A stretch of DNA of 64,000 bases, taken from positions 1 to 64,000 of the forward strand of contig JBCCIS010000009.1 of the NCBI GenBank assembly GCA_039028155.1, written 5' to 3'. How positions within the stretch are numbered: position 1 is the stretch's first letter; each line of letters begins with the position of its first letter. The DNA is from Pseudomonadota bacterium. Lineage in GTDB: Bacteria; Pseudomonadota; Alphaproteobacteria; SP197. Under the pieces are notes generated by a model, which ran no database searches, had not been told where the DNA came from, and was given only the letters and a program-made list of their open reading frames with translations. The position numbers and the translations under genes are program-made. This document shows positions 1 to 9,800 of this stretch, in pieces.

Positions 1-733
1 CGGCAATCGGCGCGACACCCAGACCGAGCGATGTCGCCAGGCCGAAGATCGTGCCGAACACGCCGATCAGGTCGACGACATGGCCCCACGGACCATAGAC
101 CCGGTGCTTCAGAACCGGGTAAAGGGCCGCGCGCAGCGAAAGGGGCAAGCCCTTGCGATACGAGAAATAGGCCAGAGACAAGCCGACGAGGACATAGAGC
201 GCCCAGCCGTGCAGACCCCAGTGGAAGTTGGTGATGCGAATGGCAACGCCGGCCGCCTCCACGGTGCCTGGCTCAATGCCTTCGCGGGTCAGAAACGGGT
301 TGCCCTGAACGTGGTACATCGGCTCAGCGACGCCCCAGTAGATCAGGCCCGAACCCAGCCCCGCGCTGAACAGCATGCAGATCCACGAGAACGTGGAAAA
401 GTCCGGTTCATCGTCATCTTTGCCCAGTTTCACCGAACCGAACCGGCTCATAAGCAAGTAGATAATGAACAGAAGGGTCAGCGTCACGACCAACACATAG
501 AACCAGTCGAGCGTGCCGATAATGAAGTCCTTGGCTTCGGCAAAGATTGCGCCGGAATAGTCGACATCCCAGATCGTGAAGACCACAAACGCGATGATCA
601 TCACCATCGATGCGACCGCCATGACGGCGTTCGATCCGGCAAAGAAACCGGACTTCGCGACCAGGCCTTCCGGCGGCAGATGGACATCCTCGTCCATCGG
701 CGCTTGCGGCGGTGCGCCAGTTCCATCACTCAT
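1..733 (-). CDS. BCCT family betaine/carnitine/choline transporter (3' truncated by window edge)
   Basis: The N-terminal 244 residues are present; the rest lies beyond base 1. BCCT proteins import quaternary ammonium compounds such as glycine betaine, choline or carnitine, usually with Na+ or H+. A hydrophilic N-terminus of about 30 residues precedes a hydrophobic helix (AVMAVASMVMIIAFVVFTIW), and the family hallmarks GLIYWGVAEP and NFHWGLHGWALYVLVG are clear. The start ATG at 733 follows a GGGGGAG Shine-Dalgarno (SD) sequence. It lies 33 bp downstream of a polyamine-type binding-protein gene on the same strand, so the two may be co-transcribed. Substrate cannot be set from the fragment. Confidence 0.93.
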   Translation of the reverse strand, partial: MSDGTGAPPQAPMDEDVHLPPEGLVAKSGFFAGSNAVMAVASMVMIIAFVVFTIWDVDYSGAIFAEAKDFIIGTLDWFYVLVVTLTLLFIIYLLMSRFGSVKLGKDDDEPDFSTFSWICMLFSAGLGSGLIYWGVAEPMYHVQGNPFLTREGIEPGTVEAAGVAIRITNFHWGLHGWALYVLVGLSLAYFSYRKGLPLSLRAALYPVLKHRVYGPWGHVVDLIGVFGTIFGLATSLGLGVAPIA

Positions 734-766
734 TGATTTTACTCCCCCTAGAAATCCCCGTGTTGA

Positions 767-1963
767 TCATCGCACCGTTCCCGAAGCGCCTTCCCTGACG
801 GATCCCGCGATCCACGCGTCAAAGGCTTCTTCCAGGACCTGCTCGTGCTCGGCCCACCACTCGGCGTCCGACATGATCGAGACCTTTTCCTCATAGGCAG
901 GCCCGTTGGGCAACTGCGCCAGCGTCTCCTCCGACAACAGGCCCAGCGAAGACTTACGCGTCGGTCCGTTGGGCAGATAGCTCACCATGTCAGCCAGCGA
1001 CTGTGAGCTGCTGGCGAAGCGAATGAAATCGATGGCCTCTTCCTTGAAGCGACTACCCTTGGGGATGCCGAACAGATCGAGCTCGATCACACGACCGTCC
1101 CACTCGACGGTGAACTTGGCGCCTTCTTCACGCGAGGCGGTGGCACCCGTCGTTGCCCAGACCGATGACATGACGACCTCGCCAGCGTTCAACATACGCA
1201 CCGGCTCCAAACCGTCCTCCCAAAGCATGAGACCGGGTTTGATTGCGTCCATCTTGGCGAGCGCGCGTTCGATGCCTTCCTGCGTCGCCAGGACGCTATA
1301 GACATCCGCTTCGGCAACGCCATCGGCTATCAGCGCCCACTCCATGACCACCGTCGGATCGTTGCGGATCGCACGGGGGCCGGGATAGGTGTCGACGTCA
1401 AAGAAATCCTGAACCGAGCTTGGTGGATTATCGGCGAAGGCTTCGTTGTTGAAGGCGTACACCGTCGCCCAGATGATGACGCCGATGCCGCAGCGGTTCA
1501 GCGCACCTTCGACGAAGTCATCGCGGAAGTTTGTGCCGTCGACGCCATCGGGAAGATCGACATCGGAGAGGTCCTCCAACAAACCTTCTTCGCATGCGCG
1601 CAGTGAATCCGCCTGGGTCAGGTCGACAACATCCCAGATGACATTGGCGGATTCGACCTGATCGCGAATCTCCTCGAGATCGCCGGCATAGTGCTCGACG
1701 TTTATCCGCCCACCGATCATCTCCTCATAGGGCCGGACGAAGCCCAGCATCTGGCTGCGCATGTAAGGGCCGGTCCACGTCGTGAACGTGATCTCGTTTC
1801 GTGGATTGGACGGCGACACAGCCGCTTGCTGGAGTTCCGTGGAGAACTCGGCATCAGGATTCTCGTCGTCCTGTGCGAGCGCACCGGTGTAGATCAGTAC
1901 CGAGCCCAGGAAAACGGCTGCGGCAATCCTGCCACACGCGTTTCTTAGTCGGTTTGTTTGCAT
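767..1963 (-). CDS. ABC transporter substrate-binding protein, spermidine/putrescine (PotD-like) type
   Basis: A 398-residue periplasmic binding protein. The start at 1963 is chosen over an upstream ATG at 2032 because AGGGGAG precedes it and because it gives a clean signal peptide: MQTNRLRN, a hydrophobic core (AAAVFLGSVLIYTGALA), then cleavage before QDDEN. The body has the PotD-type layout (FTTWTGPYM near the mature N-terminus, DVVDL, YAFNNEAF, LPNGPTRK). It should bind a small cation, such as a polyamine or another amine, for import. No cognate permease or ATPase gene is adjacent; the next gene is a BCCT transporter, which is unusual for an ABC binding protein. The ligand is not determinable from sequence. 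Confidence 0.85.
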   Translation of the reverse strand: MQTNRLRNACGRIAAAVFLGSVLIYTGALAQDDENPDAEFSTELQQAAVSPSNPRNEITFTTWTGPYMRSQMLGFVRPYEEMIGGRINVEHYAGDLEEIRDQVESANVIWDVVDLTQADSLRACEEGLLEDLSDVDLPDGVDGTNFRDDFVEGALNRCGIGVIIWATVYAFNNEAFADNPPSSVQDFFDVDTYPGPRAIRNDPTVVMEWALIADGVAEADVYSVLATQEGIERALAKMDAIKPGLMLWEDGLEPVRMLNAGEVVMSSVWATTGATASREEGAKFTVEWDGRVIELDLFGIPKGSRFKEEAIDFIRFASSSQSLADMVSYLPNGPTRKSSLGLLSEETLAQLPNGPAYEEKVSIMSDAEWWAEHEQVLEEAFDAWIAGSVREGASGTVR

Positions 1964-2427
1964 CTTGTGCTCCCCTGTCACTTCCCATGCGGCGAAGCCT
2001 AGCCAACACCCGCCAAACGGATGCAGAAACACCGAGCCTACGCTCTCTCGACAACGCGAATCCGCCGAATCAGCGGAATTGAAAGCGTTCTATGGCGATG
2101 TTTCGGTGCCCGCGCCCTTGGTGAGCGTTCGTTTGGCCGCCTTCCCCACACTCTGCACGTACAACAATGCACCCCCTCGAACTTCTTTGAAACACCCGGA
2201 TTCCGTTCAAGAAAACGACATGCTGTCCGTGCCAAGTTGACCGAGATTCCCGCTGCGTTGCCGCGAAACGCCAGGGAAACTGCGCCTTAGCGGCGGCGGC
2301 CACTGTCTGGCAGGGCACCAGACACCGCACGATTTGTGATCGTCATTGGATGCGTTGATGGGCGGCGCCCAGCGCGGATCAGGGTTGGGCGGACGCGCGT
2401 GGCGATTCACACAAATCAGGACCTGAT
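1964..2427. other. Intergenic region, no gene recognised
   Basis: 464 bp between the GMC gene and the binding-protein gene, both minus strand. Short reading frames on both strands look non-coding. It must hold the promoter of the binding-protein gene. One perfect 7-bp inverted repeat is visible, TGTCTGG (2304-2310) and CCAGACA (2318-2324) with a 7-nt loop; it has no U-tract and its role is unknown. Confidence 0.5.
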
Positions 2428-4029
2428 CTAGTCGAACAAGGTCGCCAATCGCTGCTTGACGGCATCGGCGATGTAGAGCGCCAAGGCCTGAATAGTGCGT
2501 GTCGGGTTAACGCCGGCGGAGGTCACGAAAATGCTGCCGTCGATGATGAAGAGGTTCTTCACGTCGTGACACCGGCCCCATGCGTTCACGACCGATGTCG
2601 CGGGGTCCGTGCCCATGCGCGCGGTTCCCATCAGATGCCAACCGGCATAAGCGATCGGTGATTCGCAGATGATGTCCTTGGCGCCGGCTGCGCGTAGCGC
2701 CTCGGTGGCGCGCGCAATGGCGTAGTTCAGCATCTTCGTGCTGTTGTCACTGAGCGTGTAAGAGATCTTGGGCGCTGGGATACCGTTCGAGTCCTTGAGC
2801 TCCGGATCAAGCGTGACGGTGTTGTGTTCTTCGGGCAGATCCTCGCAGATGGCGAAAATCGGCACCAGGCGTTTCCAGAGTTCCCTATACGCGCGGTGAT
2901 GATCCCAGCCCCATGGGATCTGTCCGGCGTTCATGCCGGTGAGTGCGGTGCTGATCGGCGTAACGCCGCGGCAGCATTCGAACGTGAACCCGCGGACAAA
3001 GCCCCGATCCCTGTCGGTTTCATAGAACTCCTGACTCAGAAGACAATTGTGCGGACCTTTGTAACCGTCGAACGGATCGTCGAAGACGCCCTGGATCAGG
3101 GCATAGGGATGAAACATGAAGTTCTTGCCGACCAGACCGCTGCTGTTGGCAAGGCCATTGGGGAACTGCGCCGACGTGGAGTTCAACAGGATACGCGGCG
3201 TGCCGACACCGTTGCAGGCCATCACCACGACTTCGGCCTTTTGTTCGTGCTCGACGCCGTCGGCGTCGTAGTAGATGACGCCAGTCGCCATGCCCTCGTC
3301 GTTTACCGTCACCTCGCGCACACGAGCGCGGGTTCTGACCTCGACCTTGCCGCGTATGGCTTCTGGCCAGTAGGTGATGTCGGTGCTTGCCTTGGCGCCC
3401 TGGGCGCAGCCACTGCCGCAGGCACCTAGGTTCACGCACTTGTCGCGTCCGTTGTAGGGCTGGCTGGCAACGGCGCTATCGGATGGCCACCAATGCCAGT
3501 CCATGGCGTTAAACCCCCGCGCCAGCGCCTCGCCTGATTTGCCCAGCGGCAAGGGCGGCATGACCGGATGCTTGTCGGGGTTGGCGGGGTCGCCGGCCAA
3601 GCCGGAGACGCCCGTCATACGCTCATCGACCTGATAGAACGGCTCAAGCGTCGCGTAGTCGATCGGCCAGTCGTCGGCCACGCCATCAAGCGAATTGACC
3701 CGGAAGTCAGAGGGGTGAAAGCGCGGGAAATGGCCGGAATAGAGGATCGTTCCGCCGCCGACACCGTTGAAGTTGGCGACGGCGATGGGCGACTCCTCAA
3801 CATTAATCGGATAGTCCGTCTCGCGCTTTCGTACATTGGGATCGATGCTGAAATCGCCGTTGGCGCGGGCTTCCCAGTCACGGCCGGTGCTGGGATAGGT
3901 GCTGGAGTTCATCCAGTCGCCCTGCTCCAGGCAGACAATGTGCATGCGCGTTTCGACGAGGCTCCAGGCGAATGCCGCGGCCGACGCGCCGGCGCCAACG
4001 ATCAACACATCAACCGTCTCGTCTGTCAT
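2428..4029 (-). CDS. GMC family FAD-dependent oxidoreductase
   Basis: A 533-residue flavoenzyme of the glucose-methanol-choline (GMC) family, which oxidises alcohols, sugars or aldehydes. The N-terminal dinucleotide fold reads LIVGAGASAAAFAW, a variant of GxGxxG. The CVNLGACGSGCAQGAK segment is typical of the sugar/gluconate dehydrogenase-like branch. The C-terminus carries HLMGTARMGTDP and the closing NPTRTIQALALY motif. The start at 4029 follows AGGAG; an upstream in-frame ATG at 4086 would add 19 charged, non-conserved residues. No small subunit or cytochrome gene is next to it, so the electron acceptor is unclear. Substrate unknown. Confidence 0.9.
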   Translation of the reverse strand: MTDETVDVLIVGAGASAAAFAWSLVETRMHIVCLEQGDWMNSSTYPSTGRDWEARANGDFSIDPNVRKRETDYPINVEESPIAVANFNGVGGGTILYSGHFPRFHPSDFRVNSLDGVADDWPIDYATLEPFYQVDERMTGVSGLAGDPANPDKHPVMPPLPLGKSGEALARGFNAMDWHWWPSDSAVASQPYNGRDKCVNLGACGSGCAQGAKASTDITYWPEAIRGKVEVRTRARVREVTVNDEGMATGVIYYDADGVEHEQKAEVVVMACNGVGTPRILLNSTSAQFPNGLANSSGLVGKNFMFHPYALIQGVFDDPFDGYKGPHNCLLSQEFYETDRDRGFVRGFTFECCRGVTPISTALTGMNAGQIPWGWDHHRAYRELWKRLVPIFAICEDLPEEHNTVTLDPELKDSNGIPAPKISYTLSDNSTKMLNYAIARATEALRAAGAKDIICESPIAYAGWHLMGTARMGTDPATSVVNAWGRCHDVKNLFIIDGSIFVTSAGVNPTRTIQALALYIADAVKQRLATLFD

Positions 4030-4190
4030 CGGTTCTCCTGCCTCGCCCCTTGGGTCCGTCTCGCCCATTCGACAGGACCCGCGCACAGTCTAACCAACCG
4101 CCATCTAATCGCCATCCTGCAACACTAGCCTCCAGACAAGCTGCATCTCAGGGAACCAGGTTCCATCACGTCGGTTTGTAATGCCGGCGG

Positions 4191-4931
4191 TTGGTCCGCC
4201 GTTCTGCGTGGGGTGATGGCGTGTGTGTCCGAAGCGAGTGGCTCAAGGCTGGCGATCAGGTTTGTGGTCTCAGGAAACCACGCCCAACGCTATCGGTCTT
4301 GGCCCGGGCCCTTCTTGCCGTCCTCGTTGTTTCCTGTTCGGAACTGCGCGAGAGCGAGCCGGGCCGCACGGCGACCGAGCAGCTTATGTTCTCCACCGCC
4401 ATCGAGCGCGTGTTCGATAATCTGGCGATCCAGATCCCGCCGGACACCAAGGTCTTTGTCGATGCCCGCTATGTGCAAGGCACCGACAGCCTCTACCTGG
4501 TGGCAACCTTGCGCGACCGGATCCTGCGGCAGGGCGGTTACCTCGTCACGACCCGTAGCGAGGCGGACCTGGTGTTCGAGCCGCGCGTCGGCGCGCTCTC
4601 CATCGATCGGCGGACAACGCTGGTCGGCATTCCCAGCTTCCCGATCCCGATCCCGCTGACCGGTGAGTTTCAGTTTCCCGAACTCGCGCTGTTCAAAGAA
4701 GACCGGCAGCAGGGCGTCGTGAAACTGGCGCTGACCAGCTATGACGCGAAAACTGGCGAACTCGACAGTTCGCTTGCGCCCGCTTACGGGTTTTCACAGA
4801 GCACCGACTGGGTCCTGTTGTTGCTGGTCGACTGGCATGACAACGATCTGATGCCGTCGCCTCAGAACGACGAGTGGGTCGGAGAGAGCTCCTTCGAAGA
4901 AACAATCACCGACTTCGATGTCGATCCTTAG
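4191..4931 (+). CDS. Putative lipoprotein of unknown function
   Basis: Up to 246 residues. A hydrophobic stretch (ARALLAVLVVSC) ending in a Cys at residue 49 of the longest frame looks like a lipobox, so the mature protein is probably membrane-anchored after lipidation. The exact start is uncertain: the ATG at 4191 gives an over-long, charged leader, and a GTG at 4221 is another option. The rest is soluble, with alternating hydrophobic segments (TKVFVDARYVQG, GYLVTTRSEADLVFEPRVG, VGIPSFPIPIPLTGEF) suggesting a beta-rich fold. I do not recognise the family with certainty. It is divergent from the GMC gene and 117 bp upstream of the phosphopantetheinyl transferase gene. Confidence 0.7.
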   Translation: MVRRSAWGDGVCVRSEWLKAGDQVCGLRKPRPTLSVLARALLAVLVVSCSELRESEPGRTATEQLMFSTAIERVFDNLAIQIPPDTKVFVDARYVQGTDSLYLVATLRDRILRQGGYLVTTRSEADLVFEPRVGALSIDRRTTLVGIPSFPIPIPLTGEFQFPELALFKEDRQQGVVKLALTSYDAKTGELDSSLAPAYGFSQSTDWVLLLLVDWHDNDLMPSPQNDEWVGESSFEETITDFDVDP

Positions 4932-5048
4932 GCCACGCGCCGGCGATGCCCGGATTATCGGCATCGATGGGTACTGCCGCTTGATCCCAACGCGCATGGA
5001 CCGCAAGGTCTTCCCAGGTAGCAGCCGGAATGGAATCCAGGGCGCGGC

Positions 5049-5783
5049 ATGGCACAACCCGATACCCTAACTGCGGGCGACGTCCACGTGTGGCTGGCTG
5101 AGCCGGAGGCCTTTCTGGTCTCGCTGGAGAGCGTCGACCAGGCGCTTGCTCTGCTGGATGCCGATGAGCAGCGGCGCTACCACGCCTTCCGGTTCGACCG
5201 CGACCGCCGCGTCTTTCTGGCCGCTCATCTGCTGTTGCGGACCAGACTGTCGCTCTACGCGCCGGTTGCGCCGGGGGCATGGACATTTGAGAAGAACGCC
5301 TTTGGACGGCCCGAGGTCGCGGGCGGCCTGCTGGAAGCCGACGGGCTGCGCTTCAATCTTTCCCATACAAATGGTCTGGTCGCCTGCGCCATCACGCGGT
5401 CGGCGGATGTCGGTATCGATGTCGAGTCCTTATCACGCCCGACGCCCGGTCTCGACATCGCCGAACGTTTCTTCTCACCCGACGAGTTCGCCATGCTCCA
5501 GAAAGCGCCGGCAGACGAGCAGCACCAGCTGTTCTTTGCCATTTGGACCCTCAAGGAGGCCTATATTAAGGCCCGCGGCATGGGCCTCTCCCTGCCCCTG
5601 GACCAATTCGCCTTCGATATCGATGGTCTCGCGGTTCGCGGCGTCCGCTTCCGCGACGAAATCAAGGACAATCCGAAAAACTGGCGGTTTGGCGTTCAAA
5701 GCGCCGGTCATCAGCACCTTCTGGCATTCGCGGTGCGGCGTGAAGACGGCGGCAACATTCAGCCGGTGATCCACCAAGCCTGA
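5049..5783 (+). CDS. 4'-phosphopantetheinyl transferase, Sfp type
   Basis: A 244-residue two-lobed enzyme, the usual length for Sfp-type transferases. It moves phosphopantetheine from CoA onto the conserved serine of carrier domains. The signature residues are all visible: FNLSHTNGLVACA, GIDVE (Asp124, Glu126, Mg2+ ligands) and WTLKEAYIKARGMGL (Trp166, Lys169, Glu170). It lies about 1.1 kb upstream of a hybrid NRPS/PKS locus with six carrier domains that need this modification, so it is the obvious activating enzyme, although it could also serve other synthases. It is not directly joined to the cluster; a small ABM-fold gene sits between. Confidence 0.94.
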   Translation: MAQPDTLTAGDVHVWLAEPEAFLVSLESVDQALALLDADEQRRYHAFRFDRDRRVFLAAHLLLRTRLSLYAPVAPGAWTFEKNAFGRPEVAGGLLEADGLRFNLSHTNGLVACAITRSADVGIDVESLSRPTPGLDIAERFFSPDEFAMLQKAPADEQHQLFFAIWTLKEAYIKARGMGLSLPLDQFAFDIDGLAVRGVRFRDEIKDNPKNWRFGVQSAGHQHLLAFAVRREDGGNIQPVIHQA

Positions 5784-6131
5784 TCGCGGGTGGACGCCAA
5801 GGTGGATTTGAGGACGACGCCTACGTCCCGCCGGCACACCAATTTGCATTGCCGGAATCAACTTTGAGTAGAAGGAACGCATCGTTGGATCGGCGCGTGC
5901 GAGACGCCAGAAGTCTTGCGCATGGCGCTGATTACAGTGACCGCTGCCACAGCTGCTCTATGGCATAGAAGACCCTACAAGGCGTGCAGCCATTTTCATC
6001 GGTAATGGCTAAGTAGTGATCGTAGTCACACCCGCGTTAACCAAAGCCGGTTGACGCTGCATCCATTGGTGGACTACTACGTTCGGGTTATAAGTTCCCA
6101 GTTAACGCAGCAATAGAGGGGATATTTCTCC
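5784..6131. other. Intergenic region upstream of the ABM-fold gene
   Basis: 348 bp without a credible gene. The 3' third contains a plausible sigma-70-type promoter (listed separately) and an AGAGGGG SD sequence about 10 nt before the ATG at 6132. I see no tRNA-like or terminator-like structure here. Confidence 0.5.
6066..6094 (+). promoter_or_regulatory. Putative sigma-70-type promoter for the ABM-fold gene
   Basis: TTGGTG (6066-6071) and TATAAG (6089-6094) are separated by 17 bp, about 38 bp before the start codon at 6132. Recognised by eye only; no transcription start is known. Confidence 0.4.
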
Positions 6132-6458
6132 ATGGCCGGTATGTTTATGACGATCTCGCGTTGCCATGTTAAGGCGGGTAGCGAGGCAGAAGCCCGGGCT
6201 CTTCTTGAAAAAGAAATGCTTCCCGGTGACGGCAAGAGTCCTGGCGACGTTGTCGACGGTTTGGTTGGATTTGGCCTGATGAAGGCCAAGGCTGACGAAT
6301 CTATGTATGGCGTCGTCACCGTCTGGCGCAGCGAAGCCGATTTCGACAAGATGTCCAGCAACCCGGCCGCCTCGGATGCCGGCGGATTGGTCGCGAAGCT
6401 CCAGAAGCTGTGCGACGGCGACGTCAAGGGCGAAGGCTTCTACATTGAAAGCCTCTGA
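6132..6458 (+). CDS. Small antibiotic biosynthesis monooxygenase (ABM)-like protein
   Basis: 108 residues with the size and pattern of a ferredoxin-like dimeric alpha-beta barrel. An N-terminal strand (MFMTISRCHVKAG) is followed by a helix (SEAEARALLEKEML), a central strand (MYGVVTVWRSEADFD) and a C-terminal helix/strand. Members of this fold include cofactor-free monooxygenases, haem-degrading enzymes and many stress proteins of unknown function. No catalytic signature can be assigned. An AGAGGGG SD sequence lies upstream. The gene ends in a hairpin-rich stretch before the first NRPS gene, so it is probably its own transcription unit and a link to lipopeptide production is only positional. 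Confidence 0.6.
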   Translation: MAGMFMTISRCHVKAGSEAEARALLEKEMLPGDGKSPGDVVDGLVGFGLMKAKADESMYGVVTVWRSEADFDKMSSNPAASDAGGLVAKLQKLCDGDVKGEGFYIESL

Positions 6459-6878
6459 TCTCTGACAAGAGATCTTCAACGTCATTCGGTTGTCCGCCGC
6501 ATCGCCACGCGGCGGGCTTAGAATGTGGGGGTCGGGGCCGCCCTTAGGTGGCCCCGGTTTACCTGGCAATACCAAAGAGCGGGCGCGCTCTTGCCGTTTT
6601 CGCTACTCAGGACAGTATGCCTTCCAGGCTTGAACGGCGCCGTCGCTAACACGCCGTTGTAACCGGACATACGGTCTTTGCGTATGGTGACCGAAGTGTC
6701 ATGAGTGCGCCTCTCGACATCGGTCCTTGTATGTCCGAGATCGCAATGCGCCACACGTCCAGACATAAGCCTTGCACTGGTGACATCGGCTCGCTTCTCG
6801 CCCGTTGGGGCGGTCGGGCGATGGTGCGTCATCGTCTCGCGACACGCGCATTAGCCATTCCAGAATCGGTCGTCTGTC
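6459..6878. other. Intergenic region between ABM-fold gene and first NRPS gene
   Basis: 420 bp. The first 100 bp hold two GC-rich hairpins (listed separately). The rest should contain the promoter and leader of the first NRPS gene, but I could not pick a convincing -35/-10 pair, and no strong SD sequence precedes the ATG at 6879. Short frames on both strands look spurious. Confidence 0.5.
6494..6555 (+). terminator. Tandem GC-rich hairpins, possible terminator
   Basis: Hairpin 1: CCGCCGC (6494-6500) pairs with GCGGCGG (6509-6515), 8-nt loop. Hairpin 2: GGGGCCGCC (6534-6542) pairs with GGTGGCCCC (6547-6555) with one G-U pair and a 4-nt loop. Neither is followed by a long U-run (only GGTTT after the second), so intrinsic termination is possible but not certain. 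Confidence 0.5.
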
Positions 6879-9800
6879 ATGCCTGATCAGCAGCCATCTG
6901 CGTCGGGCACGGCGGCAAAGGGACCCATCGAGGATGTCTACCCGCTGACCGACATGCAGCACGGCATCCTGGTCAGATGCGTCAGCTATCCCGACCAGCC
7001 CGTCTACATGGGCCAGTGGTGGGCCGAAATCCAAGGTGCGCTTGACGAACAGGCCTTTGCCGATGCCTGGAACGTTGTTGTCGAACGCCACACCGCGCTT
7101 CGATCGGCGTTTCACTGGGAGTTGAAGGATCAACCCTTCCAGGTCGTGCATCGCCAAGCACCCCTTTCCGTCGAGATGCTTGACTGGTCCGCAAGCGCGG
7201 ACTGGCGTCACGATCTTCAGGTTTTCCTGAAGGCCGATAGGGAAAAGATCTTTGATCTGAAACGGCCGCCGCTCATGCGGGTCAGGCTTGTGCGGCTCGC
7301 CGACGACCGGCATGTGATCATCTGGACACGCCATCACCTGGTAGTCGATGGCTGGTCGTTGGGGGTGATCCTCGACGAGGTCTTCACGGCCTATCGCGCC
7401 CTGAAGGATTCGCAGTCGCCGGTGCTTGGCGGCGCTCTGCCCTTTCGGTCTTATGTCGACTGGGACAAGGGCCGCGACAGTGCGTCGGCTTTGGCGCACT
7501 GGAGAGACGTTCTCGCCGGTTTCGACCAGTCCGCCTTGGCGGCAGGTGAGCTCGCCACGGCGGCGGATCTCGCCGAGTTGGTCGAAACGGTCGATGAGCA
7601 GACAACAACGCGGCTCCTGGAACGCGCGCGTGACGCGCGCCTGACGCCGAACACGCTGGTCCAAGGCGCCTGGGCGCTCGTCCTGTCGCGCTTGGTCGGC
7701 CGCGATGACGTGCTGTTCGGCTCGGTGGAGACTCAACGGCCCGCCCATCTGCTCGATGATGGTGCCGCGACGCTGGTCGGACCGCAGATCGCCGTCTTGC
7801 CGGTCCGCGCCAAACTCGACAACACGCCGCTTGGCGACTGGCTCGCCGAGCTACAGGCGGCCATGGTCGCCGGGCGCGATGCTGGCGGAGTCGGCCTCGA
7901 CGCTATTCGCGAGATCATTGACCAGCCCCGCGACGCCCTGCCGTTCGAGAGTCTGGTCGGTTTCCAGAACTACCCGCTGGATGAGTCTAAGCCGCTTAAG
8001 GAAGCCGGTCTTTCGGTCATCGACAGCGCCGACATCTCATTGCCGGACATGCCGCTCAACCTGATGGTCGAGACCGGCGATAGCATGACACTGCGCCTGA
8101 TCGTCGATCGCCGCCGCCACACGGAAGACCAGGCAGGCAACACCTTGGCGATGCTGGCAACGGCCTTGCACGCCGTCGCCGACGGAACCGCTGGCCCCGT
8201 CAACGAGATCGACGTTCTGCCGGAAGACATGACGCGGCGTCTCCTGGACGTTTATGCCGGCAACGTCGACCTGGATGTTCCCGAACCCGTCGTGCCGGAT
8301 TTGATCCTGCGGCACGCCCAGTCAACGCCGTCGGCGGTCGCGCTGCGTTATGGCCAGCAGGCGATCACCTATCAGCAGCTTGCCGGCACGGCATGCGGCA
8401 TCGCCGAGCAGATTGGTCGGGCCGAAGAGGCGGCCAACAGGCGCATCGGTGTCATGATGGACCGCTCGCCCACCGGCATCGCGGCGCTCGTCGGCGTTAT
8501 GCTGGCTGGCGCGGCCTACGTGCCCCTGGACCCCGAAGGCTCGAGCGGCCGGCGCGACCGCATCCTGAGCGCCGCCGGCATCGACACGGTGGTGACGTCG
8601 TCGGACTACGCCGACCAGTTCCCGCATTGCCGTGTCGTCCTCGTCGATGGCATGGCGAATGACGTAAAAAACGACATCGCACCCACGCTGCCGTCGTCGG
8701 ACGATGAGGCCTATGTCATCTTCACGTCCGGTTCGACCGGAGAGCCCAAGGGCGTCATCGTCGGGCAAGACAATCTTCGCTATCACGTGGCGGCGCGCGC
8801 GGCGGCCTATCCCGACCAGCCGGTTGACACCTTTCTTCTGACCTTTCCCATCCATTTCGACGGGTCGGTGACGGTCATCTTTTCGACCTTGGCGACGGGC
8901 GGAACACTGGTCCTGCCCGAGCCGGTCGAGGCGACGGACCCCGAGCGCCTGGCGGCCCTCATCAAGTCTGCCGGCGTCACCCACACCGATATGATCCCGT
9001 CCATGTGGAGCCTGGTTCTGGAAGCGGCCGAACCAGTTGATCTGGCATCCATTCGCCTGGCCCTGGTTGCGGCCGAACCCTGTCCAAGAGACCTGGTCGC
9101 CGCCCACGACGCCAAACTGCCCGGCGTGCCGCTCTATAACGAGTACGGTCCAACCGAGACGACCGTGTGGGCGACGCTGCACCGTTGCGAACCCTCCGAA
9201 CACGAGACGACAGTCCCGATCGGGCGGCCGATCCCCGGAACGCGCGTCTATCTGCTGGATTCGCTCGGCAGGCTATCTCCGCCCAGCAGCATCGGAGAAC
9301 TGACGGTGGCGGGCCCAGCGGTCGCGCGCGGCTATATTGGCGCTGACGAAGCGACGGCCGCCAAGTTCACGCCCAACTCCTTTGCAAGCGACCCCGTCTA
9401 CGCGTCGGCGTACCGCACCGGCGATCTCGCCGCCTTTGACCCCGACGGCCAACTGGCGTTTCACGGCCGCGCCGATCATCAGGTCAAGGTCAACGGACAC
9501 CGCATCGAACTAGGCGAGATCGAGGCCTGCCTGGCCAGCCATCCCGACATCAAGGAAGCCGTCGTCGTCGTCCGCCAAGACGGTGATCGCCCGGCCCATC
9601 TGGTCGCCCATATCGCCGGCGCCGATCTGCCGGAAGCCGACGATCTCCGCCAGTACACCGGGGGCCATCTGCCTGCCTACATGGTGCCCAACGTCATGGT
9701 GCGCCACGATCGGTTGCCGCGCACGGTCGCCGGCAAGGTCGACAGGACGCAGCTTCCCGCCCCCATTGATGAGACCCCGGCGGCACCGCCCGAGGGTGAG

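Noticed and set aside
6132-6458. MbtH-like NRPS helper
   Set aside because: Size is larger and the conserved MbtH pattern (NxEgQ..W and the paired Trp motifs) is absent; an ABM-like ferredoxin fold fits better.
6518-6832. 104-residue minus-strand frame before the first NRPS gene
   Set aside because: No start signal, no recognisable motif, and it runs over the hairpin region; treated as non-coding.
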